DNA of 64,000 nt, from positions 13,242,463 to 13,306,462 of the forward strand of contig CM072895.1 in the NCBI GenBank assembly GCA_037013685.1, written 5' to 3'. The stretch's first letter is position 1. The number at the start of each line of letters is the position of its first letter. The notes under the pieces were generated by a model, which was given only the letters and a program-made list of their open reading frames with translations, ran no database searches and was not told where the DNA came from. Of the stretch, positions 51,242 through 64,000 are shown in pieces. Both the position numbers and the translations under genes were made by a program. This DNA comes from Acridotheres tristis (lineage: Eukaryota; Chordata; Aves; Passeriformes; Sturnidae).

Positions 51242-54200
51242 CAACCCCAGCAGTTAATAAAATATTCTGCACAAATTATGTGAATTTTTCATTAATTTAC
51301 TCTGAATGAAGGATGGAGGGCACTGGTTTTGAATAAAACATATGATCTGGTGATTAATCAAATCCCTTTTCTGATGGAAGCAATAATCTGTCTGGAACCT
51401 GAAGGGTATACAAGGACAAAAATGAATGCAGTGAAGAAAGTAGTATTCCCAGTCTGAAAGCATCTAACACTCACTTATTCAGGGACAAAAAAAGAATATA
51501 TTTTTGTCTTTGAAAAAGGATTCATAAATTAAGGTTATAGAGTGGATAACATTAGATATATGTGACCACTATAGTAATTTAGAGAATTTAACTCTTTATC
51601 ATTCAATTGATCTTTTGAGCAAAACTCTTCCTACTAAACAAAATATACCGTTCTTAATTTTACTTATGCATATTTTTTGTATGTTACTGTTTATCAGTTA
51701 TAACCATATCAGTTATTCCCTGTAATTTCCCTTCATTTTGTATTATGTATTATTTGTTTGTCTATTACTTAAACTTCTGTGCATCATATATTAGATCTTT
51801 ATGAACTATAAATACATGAAATCTTTAGTATTGCAGTATAAGCCAATAAACACCTTCATTTTAGCATCTGTCTTATTGTTTTCCTCTAATCTCAAAAAAT
51901 TAAAGGTTTGGAAATTAACAACAGGAAACTAGATTTTCCAATAGACAAAACCAGAATTACTAAATTAAATCTATCATTTATAGAAAATAAGTAATAAATC
52001 CCAACGAATTAGATGTACTTCCTTTAAAATTTTTTTTTCATAGGAGGTGGTCAGCTACATCAACCAGTTGAAGGAAGCATATTAATTTGCTAAATCAATA
52101 TGACTGTAGCCGAAGTTATTCATGTGTTTAAGTAACTTGCTGGATTCAAAATATTGAACCATATGCATTTCATATAGAGCTTGTACAATAAGAAATTCCT
52201 TACTCTATCCCTCCATTATCCAGATCAGTCCTCTCAACTGATTTCAGAAATGCTCTGATCATGTATTATATTTCTGGCCCAACAGATTTTGATTTGTACT
52301 GCTGAAGTCCTTACAGCAAACTGGCAAGTAGAAATTCAATTGCTGTTTGCTTAATACCTTTTGAAGCTGCAGTGAAAATACTGAGTTCTGGTTAAAAATT
52401 GCCAGTGAAAATTAAAGCAATGATGAAATGATTCCTTTGTCTAAGCAGCCTTGAGATGTCCTTTTTAAATTTTTTTAGCACAGCCAAAAAATCTTACTGA
52501 TAATTATATCTTTTTAATTGTATTTTAATTATACATGTAATTCTTTAAGAAAAAGGAATTTTACTACTGGAAATTTTTTGGATAATATTTTCCTTTAGCT
52601 GATCTGCAGATTGCTAGTAATTTCTTAGTTTTTTACTATTAGAGCAATGACTGGCAGATCTACAGCATATTTGCTAGTGCCAATGCAGTGAGAAATGGCC
52701 ACGAAGACAAATAGAAACATTAGTTCAGCATGAACTTTAAAATAGATCTGCCTCAGAAAGGGCAACTGAGTTTCCATTATAGTATATCATAATGTTGTCA
52801 GCTAATTACCTTCAATACCTTAAAATCTTTAACAGAAAAACATATCTCCATCCTTTTGCAGTGAATATTTCATATAGCATTAATGATATAATGACACTGC
52901 TTCAAACCCTAAATAAACTATTCAAAACAGATTTATTAAAACAATTGCCAGCATTTCAAACACTTGAAAGAAAACTGGTCAATGAAAAATTGCATAGCAA
53001 TATAACACATAGGAAGGTATTTAAATCTAATATCAAGATATGAAGAATAACTGTTATTTCTAGGATCCATCATATTTATCACAAAAAAAAAATCTTTGGG
53101 TCTTCTAAAATGAAAAACAGGTATTAACACCTAGAATAGCATTTTGTCCAATTTCTTCCTTTCACAATTGTGTTCATTGCAGATATATCTGTCTATTCCA
53201 CAAACCTATATCTTGCACTCAGCAATCTGAGGATGCACTATGTACACCATCTTTTTAATGTTAGACACGGATTCAAGATTTCTGATAGCAGTGAAACAGA
53301 TGGATTCTAACTATCACTCCCGTGGGTTTAGTGGGCATTGGGTCAACTGATAATTAACTGTAGACAACTAAAAAACAAGAGTAAAAGTTAATAAAAGTTC
53401 AAGGTGGAAGATGATAATTCTAAAAGATCAAATCTTCAAGTCTCTAAATTCACATTTAAGCCCAATTAAGTTGCCTTTGAAGAGAATTTCAGTTCAACTG
53501 TGGCAACTTATAAATGAGATATATCCAATGATAAGATATCTCTTCTGTAGTCAGGAAACAGTCAGACTGAACAGCATTCATCATAAATATATGAATATAT
53601 AAAATCTTCATAAATTAATGTTTACAGAATGAGTGGAAAATGAAAGCCACTTTTTAAAATGCTATTTCTTGCAAATATTAATCTAGCAATTGTTTTAGGA
53701 GTCTATTTTGAAGATAACCCTTCTAAACAGCCTATAAAATGTCCACTCCAGATGTTTTCTAGCCAAAGTCACCTGATACAGAACATTACTATAAATGCCA
53801 GTGTGTAACCATATAATCTGTACAATTATTATCAAATATTAGATTTTTAGGAGGAAAAATAGAACAAAAATCCTGTTGTAGTTTTCAATTAATAGGTTAT
53901 TTCAAGTTATTTTAGGTTAAAGGACAATAGTACGTTATATATAATTCATAAACACTAAAGAATATTGTAAGAGCTCTTATTTTTCCTCAGGGTTTTTATC
54001 AACTAACCTTCTCAAGTTTACTTTTACAATTACGACATTACAGAAGCCCTGGGAAAAAAATAAATAGCAGTTTTACAGTATCCCCTGACATTTACTTTTA
54101 TTCTCTGTTATTCAGTTGCATTAGCTTGTTTAGCTACTGTGACATTTAATACAAAAAATATATCTTATGCATCTAGTTAGAAAGGTCTACCACATACTTA

Positions 54201-54511
54201 AGGGGATGATGACTAGGCTCTACTAATCTATATTTTAGAAGCTTTTTATTCACTCTTCCAAAAAGCTATCTCATGGTTCAGATTACGAAAGCATTTGCTT
54301 GAAGTCTGATCAAGTTGATGCTATAATAGCTTTGGTGTAATATCATATTTTTTCCTTCCCTACTTTTCATTCATTTTCCAAATGCTTGCATAATGTTTTT
54401 AAGTTTTCTAATAGCACTGATATTTCCTGATGTGGGATGAAAGGAAGGAAATAGCTAAAATGTTATATCCCTACAATACAAAAAGAAAATCCTTTCAGAT
54501 TATAAAGCCTG

Positions 54512-54535
54512 TCATTTCATCATTTCATCATTTCA
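54512..54535. repeat. (TCATTTCA)3 octamer repeat
   Basis: Three perfect copies of an 8-bp unit in a row. A minor slippage repeat. Confidence 0.97.
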
Positions 54536-57500
54536 AGTCAGAATTCTTACGACCAAACTTCTTAAGCCGGCTCCTATAACATCTGACTTTACATGCACCC
54601 TGGAAGGAATTACAGTTCAATAATACCCATTGAGATTTAATATTATTCTTTCTGGTATTTGTGTTTATGTCTAAAATACTCTTCTATGCCTGGCTTTTGA
54701 TGGATGAGAAGATTGAGCAGCTGCCTCTTGAGTGCTTACAGGAATCTCAATGAAAACTGCATGCTCACAAAAATGCCTTTACATAAACAGGTAAGCTAAG
54801 CATTTGAAAACTCTGCAGAGCCAGGATTTACCTTACAAGTAAGTGCTGCACCAGGAAATCATGGCTATTTTCTTAGAACAAAGTCAAACCATTTTCTTCC
54901 AAAAAAGTTAAATCTGAATATTTCTTAATTATTCTCACATCTTATAGCAAAAACAAATCTGGTTGCTTTGCAAGTGTATTTTGACATTTCCAAATAATCT
55001 AATTTACAGGCCCTGTAAATAAGCTGCCTTGTTAAACACTAAAGAGATCAGTGCCAAAATTACAGATTTCTTAAAAACAAATAATGAAAGCTGTTTCACG
55101 TGAATCCAGCATTTTCTAAAGGTTCAACACTAAAAAGAAAACAAACTAAGCAAACAACAAACCAAAACAACAAAACTGTTTTTGGATTCTCTATACATTG
55201 TGGAAATATTCCTAATTAGCTGTGAATTGGTTTAACCAATAATCTGAGGTGTAGAGCTAACACTGATTGAAATATATTGGGAAAATCACGTTGGTCTCAC
55301 AATTATATGAATTCATCTATTTGTTCAAAGATCAGCAATATAATGCTACTGAACTCTGCATTTAGTAAAAGTAATATGAGTGCCATGAGAAAGTCTATTA
55401 AAACGTTTTCAAATATAAATGAGGCATGGTGCTTCTCTCAGATTTCAGGCACCGAGTCCCTTACCCTTGCTTCTCTGTAAGTTATGTCTCTTATGTATTG
55501 CAGATTTTTGTTAGACAGTGTTGTAGGTCACTCATAATCAGATAATGTTTTCTCAGTTTTAAAATTCTTTTGAGTAATTTAATTCAAGAGTTTCTTCCAG
55601 CAAGTTACATTTGATGGTGAGTGTTGGGGAAAGTGACTTTAATGACTTAATTTGTGAATGACATAACCACAATATTTCTAAGCTTCCTTGTCATAAATTA
55701 TGATTCCTATTTCTTTATGACATTAACAGAAGCAAAAAGTATTTCACCACTTGCTGGGTAGAGACTGGTGTTCCAAATAAAATAATGCAACTACTACAGA
55801 AAAAGAGGGGAAAATCTTCTCCAATTAATAAATTTTTATTCTTTTGGCAAGCATGACCTGAAATAAGCATTTCCATGATTATTACCTGAAATCTCAGAAA
55901 GAATGAAGCAGCTTTATTACTCCAAGGAACACATTCAACCTGCAGGTGACAGGGCACATGTATCCCCTCTCTCTCCTACATAGAAACATTCATATTTATC
56001 TGTTATCTTTTTCATGTATTGCTTTCGATTGGTCTACAAACTTGCCCACACCATTAGTTTATGTAATGCAGTTAATATAAAATGTGCTAAAAAGCACATT
56101 TTGATGCACCTGTTTTTCTCCCATATAAATTTAATGATGGAGATGCACCCTGGAAATGAAGAGCCCTCATCAAGCATAGTGCTTTCCCCTGTTATGTGGT
56201 GCTCTTATAACAACACACATTTTTAACCACCTTAACTGGGCTGCATCCTTGTACATAAACAAAAACTTTTAATCCCTCTGTACTTCTCTGTGCAATTCAA
56301 ACTCACTGCCCTTTCCTACTCCCTCCCTTTTCAATTATAATAGCACAATACTGTCTGTCAGTGGAATATCTAGGCTATGTTTTGTGCATAACGTTTTTAA
56401 GGTATGACCTTTCCGTTTAAACAGGCAATATTTCCTTTCAGATGTTCAACTTTTTTCATCTTAATTACAGTATTATCCTTTTCCCTGGACACTTGAAAAA
56501 TGCAAACTTGTCCCATTCATATAGTACAAAGGTCATTTTAATGTTTTTGCCACCTGACCATGTCAGCTCTCTTTCCATACTTCCACTACCTCCCTTTCTC
56601 TGCTTATTTTCTGCACTCATTGCAACATACACTTGCCTGCATCACCAGTTTTTTTTTTTTAATTTCCCTTTCAGACTTTCTACCTTGCTACCTGTCTACT
56701 TTGCTGTCCCTCACTTTCTGTAAAACCCCAAAAAGCTACCAAACCAAAGCACCTCGTTGTAATCTCTCAATCTCTTTGATTCTGAGACATCAAACAATGA
56801 CAGTAGCTTTTATTAACTACAGCACTTCCTATCCTGGAGAGCTATAGCCCTGTTTCATTGAGCATATTTTCCTGTCAGTATCCAAGAAGATAATAATTTC
56901 TATTTAGATTGCTGTCCTTCTTTGCTGATGTTTATAGCTTCTCACACACCACCTTCTTTGTGGCTGTGGCTTATAGGTATTACAATTATTAGAAGAAAGG
57001 TCTCTGAGGGCAAAGCACTTAAAGCTTAGGGCTGCCTCAGAAGTTGTTGATTACTGTCATGTCTAGTTTCAGTGAAGAGTGAACTATATGCATTATTCCA
57101 TTTAAATATTCCTTTCAACTGTGTCTACTAATGTAACAGTTGATATCAAATCTAAAACTGAGTTAAACACTTTATCACGACTCATCAGGAGATACAGTGA
57201 CAGTACTGCTGCCCTTTAAGGAAAATTATAAATGGTCAGATTCATGACATGACAAATTGTCTAGCAAAATGTGGTTTGCAGCACCCAAGCAGCAAAAAAT
57301 AACGCTTAAGTTTCCAGAATACTACCTGAATAATAAAGCAACAAGTAACTTTAGAGGGAAGAAATTCAGACTTCCTGGAGGAGTCCCAGAAGATAATTAC
57401 TTATAAAAGTCAAACTGTTTCTCCAGAAGATACCATTCTCTAAAGAATGCAATGTAGGCAGGAAAAAATACAGAATATGGGATTATGTGTCTGGATTCTG

Positions 57501-59596
57501 CAGAAAAGTCAGCTTGACAAAAGGAATAAAGAGAGTGCTACAGATGTATACTTAAGTGATAACAGCATGCTTTGTTTTGTATGTTTAGGGCTTTTTATTT
57601 TTTCAATTGTCTTTCATAAATTTTTGTAAGCATATGGTATATTCTAGATATTGTAAATTAGTTCCGTGTATTTTTTTTGACTAGAGGTGGTGCTCAATAC
57701 AACCAGATAATCCCCTGGCATTACTACTCAAGCATGTGGTGAACCTGTATTCTGGTGACTGAGATATTCAGTTCCTTCAGCATATATACGGGGTGGTAAA
57801 AGGTTCCCAGACAAACTTCATTGCTTGTTTAGTAGCTAATATCATAGGGACTAGTGGCAAATGGACACTATCACATATAAAATATAAATGACATCTTATG
57901 AAAGAATATTCAAAGGCTTTTTTTACTGTGTTTTCACACAAATAATGATGAAAGAAGAGACTTTCACGCCCAAACAGGGACTATAGTAACAGTCACATAC
58001 TGAGAGAATCAATGGATAAGCTGCATTAATCACATGAAAACCATTTTTCCACTGAAATTCTACTACAAGATGATTTTCTGCTAGGACCATTCAGCTAAGC
58101 TTATTGCAGTAGAAGATAATAAGATTCAATCAAAAAAGGGTTTGTGTTCTTCCCCCTCACTGCCAGCAGGATAAGAAAACTTGCTTATGAATTTGATCGT
58201 ATTTGGCAAATGTCACTTATTTCCTACCCACTGGTTCAGAAATCTGTACAGGAGCACGAATGACTTGGAAAAGAATATTCCCAAGGAGGTGCTATATTAT
58301 ATCACCTCGTGAAGCTACAGAGATGGCTCTAATTTTAGCAAGTGCTGCTGTGATGTCACAAAGATATTTAGAGGAAGGATATTTTGGCACCAGCCACATA
58401 CAGTGCTAGTCTGTTATAATAGAATCTCTGGTTTGGAAATGTCTCTTTTAGCTGAAGACAAAACAGAAGGAAAGAAAGCACCAGCAGAAATTTATTAAAT
58501 GTAATTTTTTTGCATAAACTAGCCACATATTTGTTTTAGGCAGCATGTCACAGATTAGTCAGCCATTTTCATTCATTTCTCACACTTCAAGTAGTCTCCA
58601 TTTATCTATTTACAATTAAATAGGAAATTGCAAATATGTATTATTTTTGGATTGTGGGCAATACAAGTTTATATCTAATTGAATATGCAGACAATAATAC
58701 AGTCTCTCTGTATTGTTGTTGCTGCTGTTAATAAACCCAAAAGCTTTTGTGGTTTATATGATCAGCAGAAAAACAAAGTTGAATTACAGCCTTGCATTCA
58801 ATCTTTGTTTTGTGTACAGAAATTGCCAGTTTTTCAGAAAGTTCAATTTAGAGACATAGGATCTAGAGATAGGACCTAGAGACCTATACAGTGTATTTCT
58901 ACATGCCAGTGCCAACAGTCAAAGCCATGAGTATTCAAAAGAAAAGCAAGACATAAAAACATTTGGAAATATATTTAGATTTCTGCAGAGTGCAGAATCC
59001 TTTCATTAATTTTCTAGGAACTTTACAAAAACTACATTCCACATGATCCCTCCAGAGACAATCTCAAAAGTTAATCATCAAAGGGGAGTAGGAATAGAGA
59101 AAAGAAAAACAAAGATGCAGAAGGGAGGACTTCTTTCAACTCACATCTTAATGATCTGTGGAAAGATGAGCAGCAAACACCTGACATATAAACTGTGTGT
59201 TTTTAAAGATGGTGAAATAATTTGCTTTATGACCTTATACAGGAAAATATCCTGCCAGCAAGGTTTCATTTTCAAGAATGCATTTCAGAAAGTGCAATAG
59301 GGAGTTAGAATCACAGAATCCCTCATTTTATTTCTGTTTCTGCCACTGATTACTTGACACATTAAACGTTATTTGATCACAATCAAGTACCTGAAGTACC
59401 TTCAGTCTGGGAATACACTTATGTTTGTATGTTATCAAGCTGCTGGAACAGTTGGCACTTTTCCAAAACCAAGCATCCTAGAACAATTACAGGAAACAGA
59501 TGGATAACATATTCTGAATTAATGTTATATATAAGCTAGTATTGCACAACACACATGACTGAACTGAAGAAAACTTCCATTCTTTTAGTGATGCCT

Positions 59597-59915
59597 TGAG
59601 AGGCTACCTGGAACAGAGGCTAGACAGTGTTAAAGGAACACAGTAGGTATTTATTAAAATGCCTTCAAAGGACACACCTTGGGCAGGACACGAGCCGAGG
59701 TTACACCAAGATGGGCAGTGTGTCACACGTTTTCACCCTTTTATAAGTTTTGGTCCATTTTCATATTGGGGTTAATTGTCCAATTACAGCTTCAGGTTAT
59801 GAAGTCCCATCCTCCCAGTTTGCTCTCCTCAATTTGCTGTTTATACTTTTTGGGCCTGAAGCTGTAAGAGTGCCCTTGGTTCTCAGGCTGGAAAAGGATT
59901 GTTTTGTCTAAGTAA
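59597..59915 (-). mobile_element. Third LTR type of an endogenous retrovirus, minus strand
   Basis: On the minus strand a TATA box (AGTATAAAC, 59839-59847 on +) is followed about 190 bases later by a poly(A) signal (TTTATT on +, about 59649-59654). The 'ggctagacagtgttaaaggaa...tatttattaaaa.gccttcaaaggacacaccttgggcag' segment (59619-59685) matches, as I remember it, a recurrent songbird LTR. It shares no obvious sequence with the two LTR types at 47810-50772. Neither boundary is sharp. Related sequence may run on to about 60000. Confidence 0.6.
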
Positions 59916-62900
59916 ACTGTCAAGAGAACTTGCTAACACTTTATATGAAGTTCAGAGTTTTATACTGATGCAGTACAGAATCTGGAAAATCTGAAAGCTA
60001 AAACTTAAGTCATCATTTGCATGTGTTTGGAGAAATCACCTTGTGATGATTTCTCCAAAAACTTTGTTTTGATATGTTTCTTGGTAGATATTTCTTGCAT
60101 GTGTCCAAACTAAGGTTGGCAACAACAGCAAAAACTGATGTGTCCAGTGCCTGTAAATTGAACCTTTCAACAGGTTCAACAGAAGTTGATGATGGAAACA
60201 CAGTACCTGTTTAAAATAAAGAATGCTATGTAACGATATGAAGTTGTTCATATTGTTCCCAAGAACAATAGTTTACAACAACAGCAGAACAATGAGATAT
60301 ACAGCAGCTCATGTAGTCTTCTGGGTACCATATCCTATTATGTATAAGACAGAGAGCACAATTGCTTACAATTTAAGTGTGATGTGCAAAAAGTTTTATT
60401 GAGTGGCAAAGAGTGTGCATAATGGTGCAGAGAGCCACAATTGGCGAGAGATACTTAATTGCTCTTTAAACATTCTCCTTGCAAGGATTCTTAGGGCTTG
60501 CAAAATACAAATCCATGTATAAATAGTTCATCAGCTCGAGCGGCTTTGAGTTGGTTTAGGAGTTTCAAAAGAATGTTAGAAATGTGGTTGCAGAATTTAG
60601 AATGCAACTGCAGTTCAATTGCAGCTACAGTTAAATTAGGTTGCAGTTTAAGAATAGCACACAAAATATTTCTGTGTCTCAGAGTTAGGATTTACACCTA
60701 TATAAAATAATCATTCCATACTGTTTAACGTTAAGAATTTGAATTTTCCTGTGTGCTCCTCCTTTATGGTTGTGCATAATCAGAAATAGCAGATAAAAAG
60801 CTGTGCTTTTACCTGCTTCTCATCCCAGAAACAAGAACATTCAAGAGTGGGATTACTCCGTAAATTTATCCATATGCACCACAACTGCAACCATGCAGGA
60901 TCCTCAAATGACTATTTAGTCAACAGACACTTAAACTAGTTTGCACAAATCATTTAAGACATAATGGACGAAAGATATAAGAGTTATGTGAAACACAGGA
61001 AGTGCAGATGTATACAAAGTACAGAGTACCTTTCTCTTTAACCACACTCCTGCTCTTGTGCAGGTGATGATCTTCCTCAAATCACAGGCTTTTTCAAATC
61101 CTATTGACTTTTGTAGTCCTCTATCTGCCTTGCTTACTTTTGCACATTTTGTTACTTTTCTCTTTTTGAAGTCTAAATGTCAATGAAACTGGGCAATTCC
61201 AGCAGTCTGATGAGCACTGGAAACAAAGGAAAAGGAGACAAAAAATTATACAGTTAGGACTGGGATAAAAGATGGGATCTGCTAATTTTTAAATCAGTGT
61301 GAAAATTGCAGATGTTTCCAATCAAACATTGGATCACTCATGTTTTGAAAAGCCTTTTGAGAGAGGAATAGAATTGGCTTGATGGTATTTTGAGTCACTG
61401 AGATTCATTCTCCTAGATTTCAAATATATCAGAAACTGCAATGTTAAGAGAATACATTAGCAGCATATCTAAATATCAACAAATAAGATTTCAAAAGAGA
61501 AAAACAATAATTATATTTTTATAAATATAGGACATTTCGAGATTTTAACTCACTAACACTCTGAAGTATAACATGGAATTTTCCTTCCAGTGGACAGTTT
61601 TAAATATAAGCTATATTTTAAAAATACTCAAAAATGTGCAACTGCCTGCAAAATAAATGGTAATATTTACATAAAAGGAATTTAAGTGCTTGTTGAAAGC
61701 AGGAATTAGGAGTATTTATGCATGCAAATACATGCTTATTGGACAATCCAACTGTACGTTCTTACAAACATACAATAGGTTTTAAAAAGATAAGGAATAC
61801 CAAAAGCCTTCAAAGGTGGCTTGATCTGGAGACAAAAATTTTAATTGGCTTGCAATTGGCATTGATTAACACTCATCTTTTCTACATTTTTTTTTTTAAA
61901 TAGAACTATGAAAAAGATTTATCTTAATATGAAATATATATCAGAAGAGCATAGGGTCAAATCTGACCTGCATTTCAAGTAAAAGAGAATTAAGCCTTTA
62001 GTGAGCATACATTTTTCCTTTTCATACCAGTATATACAATATTCTGACTGTCTTGCTTTTTATATTCAAAACAATTGAATGTCTCTATTGTGAAGATTAA
62101 ATCAAATGCCTCGCAGGTCCCACTTTTAGTTTTTGCAAACCAAAAGACTACACAAATAATTGCACCTTGAGCTGTGCATATTTTACTTTTATGAATCTTG
62201 TTAATTTAAAATAGGAATTTTCAAGATCCAACACTTGAATAACACATACAAATTCCACTAATGGTCACTATTTAGATGGAACCAGGAAGGTTCAAATTAA
62301 AGTAGGTTGTCTTGAATACCTAAGGTTTACCAGCAAACCTGAGCTGTTCAAGAAACTTGAAATCCAACTTTAAATCTCAAAGGGCAGGTTTTAATTTATT
62401 ATTATTTCAAGTAAGACTGAAGGACTATTATGAGAAACATTCTTACAGTTGTCAAGAAAAACTGCTGTCAGTTTTCTCAGGCTTAATTTTTATTGGATAT
62501 TTTAGTAATGAAACAGCTCCTAATTCTTCAAAGCCTGACCTTACAGGAAGTTTACAGTGGAGAGAGTTTAACAGTGGAAAGTTTAACAAAGTTTTCAAAG
62601 AAAGATGCCGTCAGTTCAGGCTGGTCTCTTTCTTCATAACTGTTATTAAGTACTTTGGTAAATCTGGTATCCATACAGCACTAACTCAACCATATATTGA
62701 TATTACTATTTACAAGCTGATGAGATGCTAGGTAGATACCAGCACAAAAATAAGAATTCTTCTCCATGTCAGTAAGATTTCTAAAGATTAACTAATACTA
62801 CTTAGTAATAATCCAGGAAGACATTCTCCAGCCTGGTATGCTCTACTAAATTAAGAGGCCCTTGAGAACAAGAATTTACAGACATGGATGATCATAAAAG

Positions 62901-64000
62901 CATTGTATTGATGAACTAGTCTACATACATCCTGGTCAAGGTTTTATTCCAGATGATGATTATCTGGGACATTTTTAAAATATATTATCTATGCCAAGAA
63001 TTTAACTATGAAATTACCATTTCAGTTCCAATTCACACAGTTTAGAGTTGACTCTGAGGCTATATATTACTGTGCAATCTTTCCTTCCACTCTAGTTTTA
63101 TACTTGGAAACGTGCTCCAAAACACTCATTTTCTACATAGTTTTCTGAGAATGATCTACATTCCTTTGCATAGCCAGTTACAGGTAGAGGCCTTTATGTT
63201 ATTGCTTTCATTTATGCATGAAGAGCCAGTATGTAAAATGTCTAGGAAATCAGAAATCGAGAACAGTGGGATTTCTGCTACCTGATATATCTCTTCCAGA
63301 CTTGAGTCAAATGCATGGTACCCTTAAAATAGAGCACTCCTGTTGTAAGTAGTGGCAGGGACAACTTCATATGCAGACATTCAGCAAAGCTTCACAGTTG
63401 GGATGCATGGTTTCTAGAAATTAAACTGAGGAGTTTATAGTGTATATAACCAGCATATGTTGCTTTGAGAGTAACTTTATAGTTCACCCTCTTAGTTTAG
63501 ACACAAAGCATCTCAGATGTATGCCTTTGACTGGGTAAGTGAAAGTCAGGACAATGATGATTTCAACATTCTCCCACCTTTCCCTAAAACAGACTGTATC
63601 TACAAAATACAGTACACAAGGGAACACTGATTCTTCATCTCAAGTTTGCTGAGCAATGGAGGTAGTCTGCACTGTTTTAGCTGTATCATCCAAATACTGC
63701 AAATACTTTTTGAACACTGACAGAATTCTGTGGCTTCTACCAGATTACCAGTTGGCCTATTACATTTGAAATCTCAGCTCTTCATGGAGAGAAAAAAATG
63801 AGTCCTCAGGATGAGTTGAAGATGTTTATATTCAATAAAAAATTCTAAATTTCTTCATCATAAAAGTTGCCTCAGAGCTATGCATGTTTTACACCTTAAG
63901 AAACCTTTCATAACAAACAGCATTTTTGAATCCTACTTGGTTTACCATACTAGGGTATAAGCAGTCCCTACTCTCTTTCTGCAGTATTATCTTTATTTCA
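59916..64000. other. Unique AT-rich sequence with one perfect hairpin
   Basis: Apart from the inverted repeat at 60026-60059 I see nothing nameable. A 124-codon frame at 62357-62731 has no motif or start context in its favour. Sequence runs to the window edge with no feature cut off that I can identify. Confidence 0.45.
60026..60059. repeat. Perfect 13-bp inverted repeat (hairpin, 8-nt loop)
   Basis: TTTGGAGAAATCA (60026-60038) is followed, after eight bases, by its exact reverse complement (60047-60059). The stem is perfect. It sits about 110 bases beyond the recognisable part of the LTR at 59597-59915. It is too short for a standard microRNA precursor and may be a remnant of a small inverted-repeat element or chance. 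Confidence 0.9.

Larger units (their letters stand above)
50773..59596. other. Long unique AT-rich stretch without a recognisable gene
   Basis: Contains an uninterrupted A22 run (51220-51241), a perfect (TCATTTCA)3 array (54512-54535), an A/C-rich patch near 55134-55178 and a T-run near 56649-56660. A possible 49-bp microexon (54742-54790) has acceptor- and donor-like edges. No frame exceeds about 95 codons, and none has a motif I recognise. A 13-base match to the CR1 tail near 59312 is too short to call. Confidence 0.45.

Noticed and set aside
59311..59324. AATCACAGAATCCC, resembling a CR1 tail
   Set aside because: Only about 13 bases match, and no adjoining CR1 body sequence follows in either direction.
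62357..62731. 124-codon open frame on the plus strand
   Set aside because: No recognisable motif. Length is within what chance gives in 64 kb read in six frames.
1..64000. tRNA, rRNA, snRNA, CRISPR arrays, telomeric repeats or bacterial operons
   Set aside because: I scanned for the conserved T-loop and promoter-like boxes, for regularly spaced identical repeats and for dense coding. I found none. All evidence points to vertebrate non-coding DNA.

Overview
This window is eukaryotic, almost certainly avian nuclear DNA, and most likely from a songbird. It is AT-rich and CpG-poor, with no long open reading frame; the longest is 146 codons and looks random. It carries several CR1 LINE fragments with the bird-type CR1 tail (short ATTCTGTG/ATTCTATG runs in place of poly(A)). 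It also carries retroviral LTRs whose ends (TGTCCTGG...AGGACA and TGTAGTGG...) I associate with passerine endogenous retroviruses. The passerine call rests on remembered repeat families, not on a search. I can defend no complete protein-coding gene, tRNA, rRNA or CRISPR array. The window reads as a gene desert or the inside of a very long intron.

Layout. 1-190: faint ancient CR1. 1346-2350: a decayed, internally deleted CR1 on +. 2350-13799: unique AT-rich DNA with a GA-rich tract and one candidate spliced exon on the minus strand (6617-6765). 13800-14245: a CR1 on -, 98% identical to the first over 267 bp. 15630-16095: a second CR1 type on +. 16096-23005: unique DNA with a candidate exon (22261-22376). 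23006-23147: CR1 tail. 27840-28400: ancient CR1. 30648-30785: CR1 tail on -, followed by a (TTTA)8 microsatellite. 38848-39218: another CR1 type. 41612-41922: a degenerate minisatellite with a 75-82 bp period. 46738-46802: CR1 tail.

47810-50772 is the most complex part: an endogenous-retrovirus block read on the minus strand. It has two unlike LTR sequences, decayed open frames between them, and matching terminal motifs. A third LTR lies at 59597-59915 on -, and a 13-bp-stem perfect hairpin follows at 60026-60059. The rest is unique AT-rich sequence.

No genes work together here. The content is a history of insertions: at least three CR1 3'-end types, at least two ancient CR1 layers and at least three LTR types. 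I saw no convincing novel biological system. The best leads are the mixed-LTR block with its decayed frame, the inverted CR1 pair, the minisatellite and the candidate exons.
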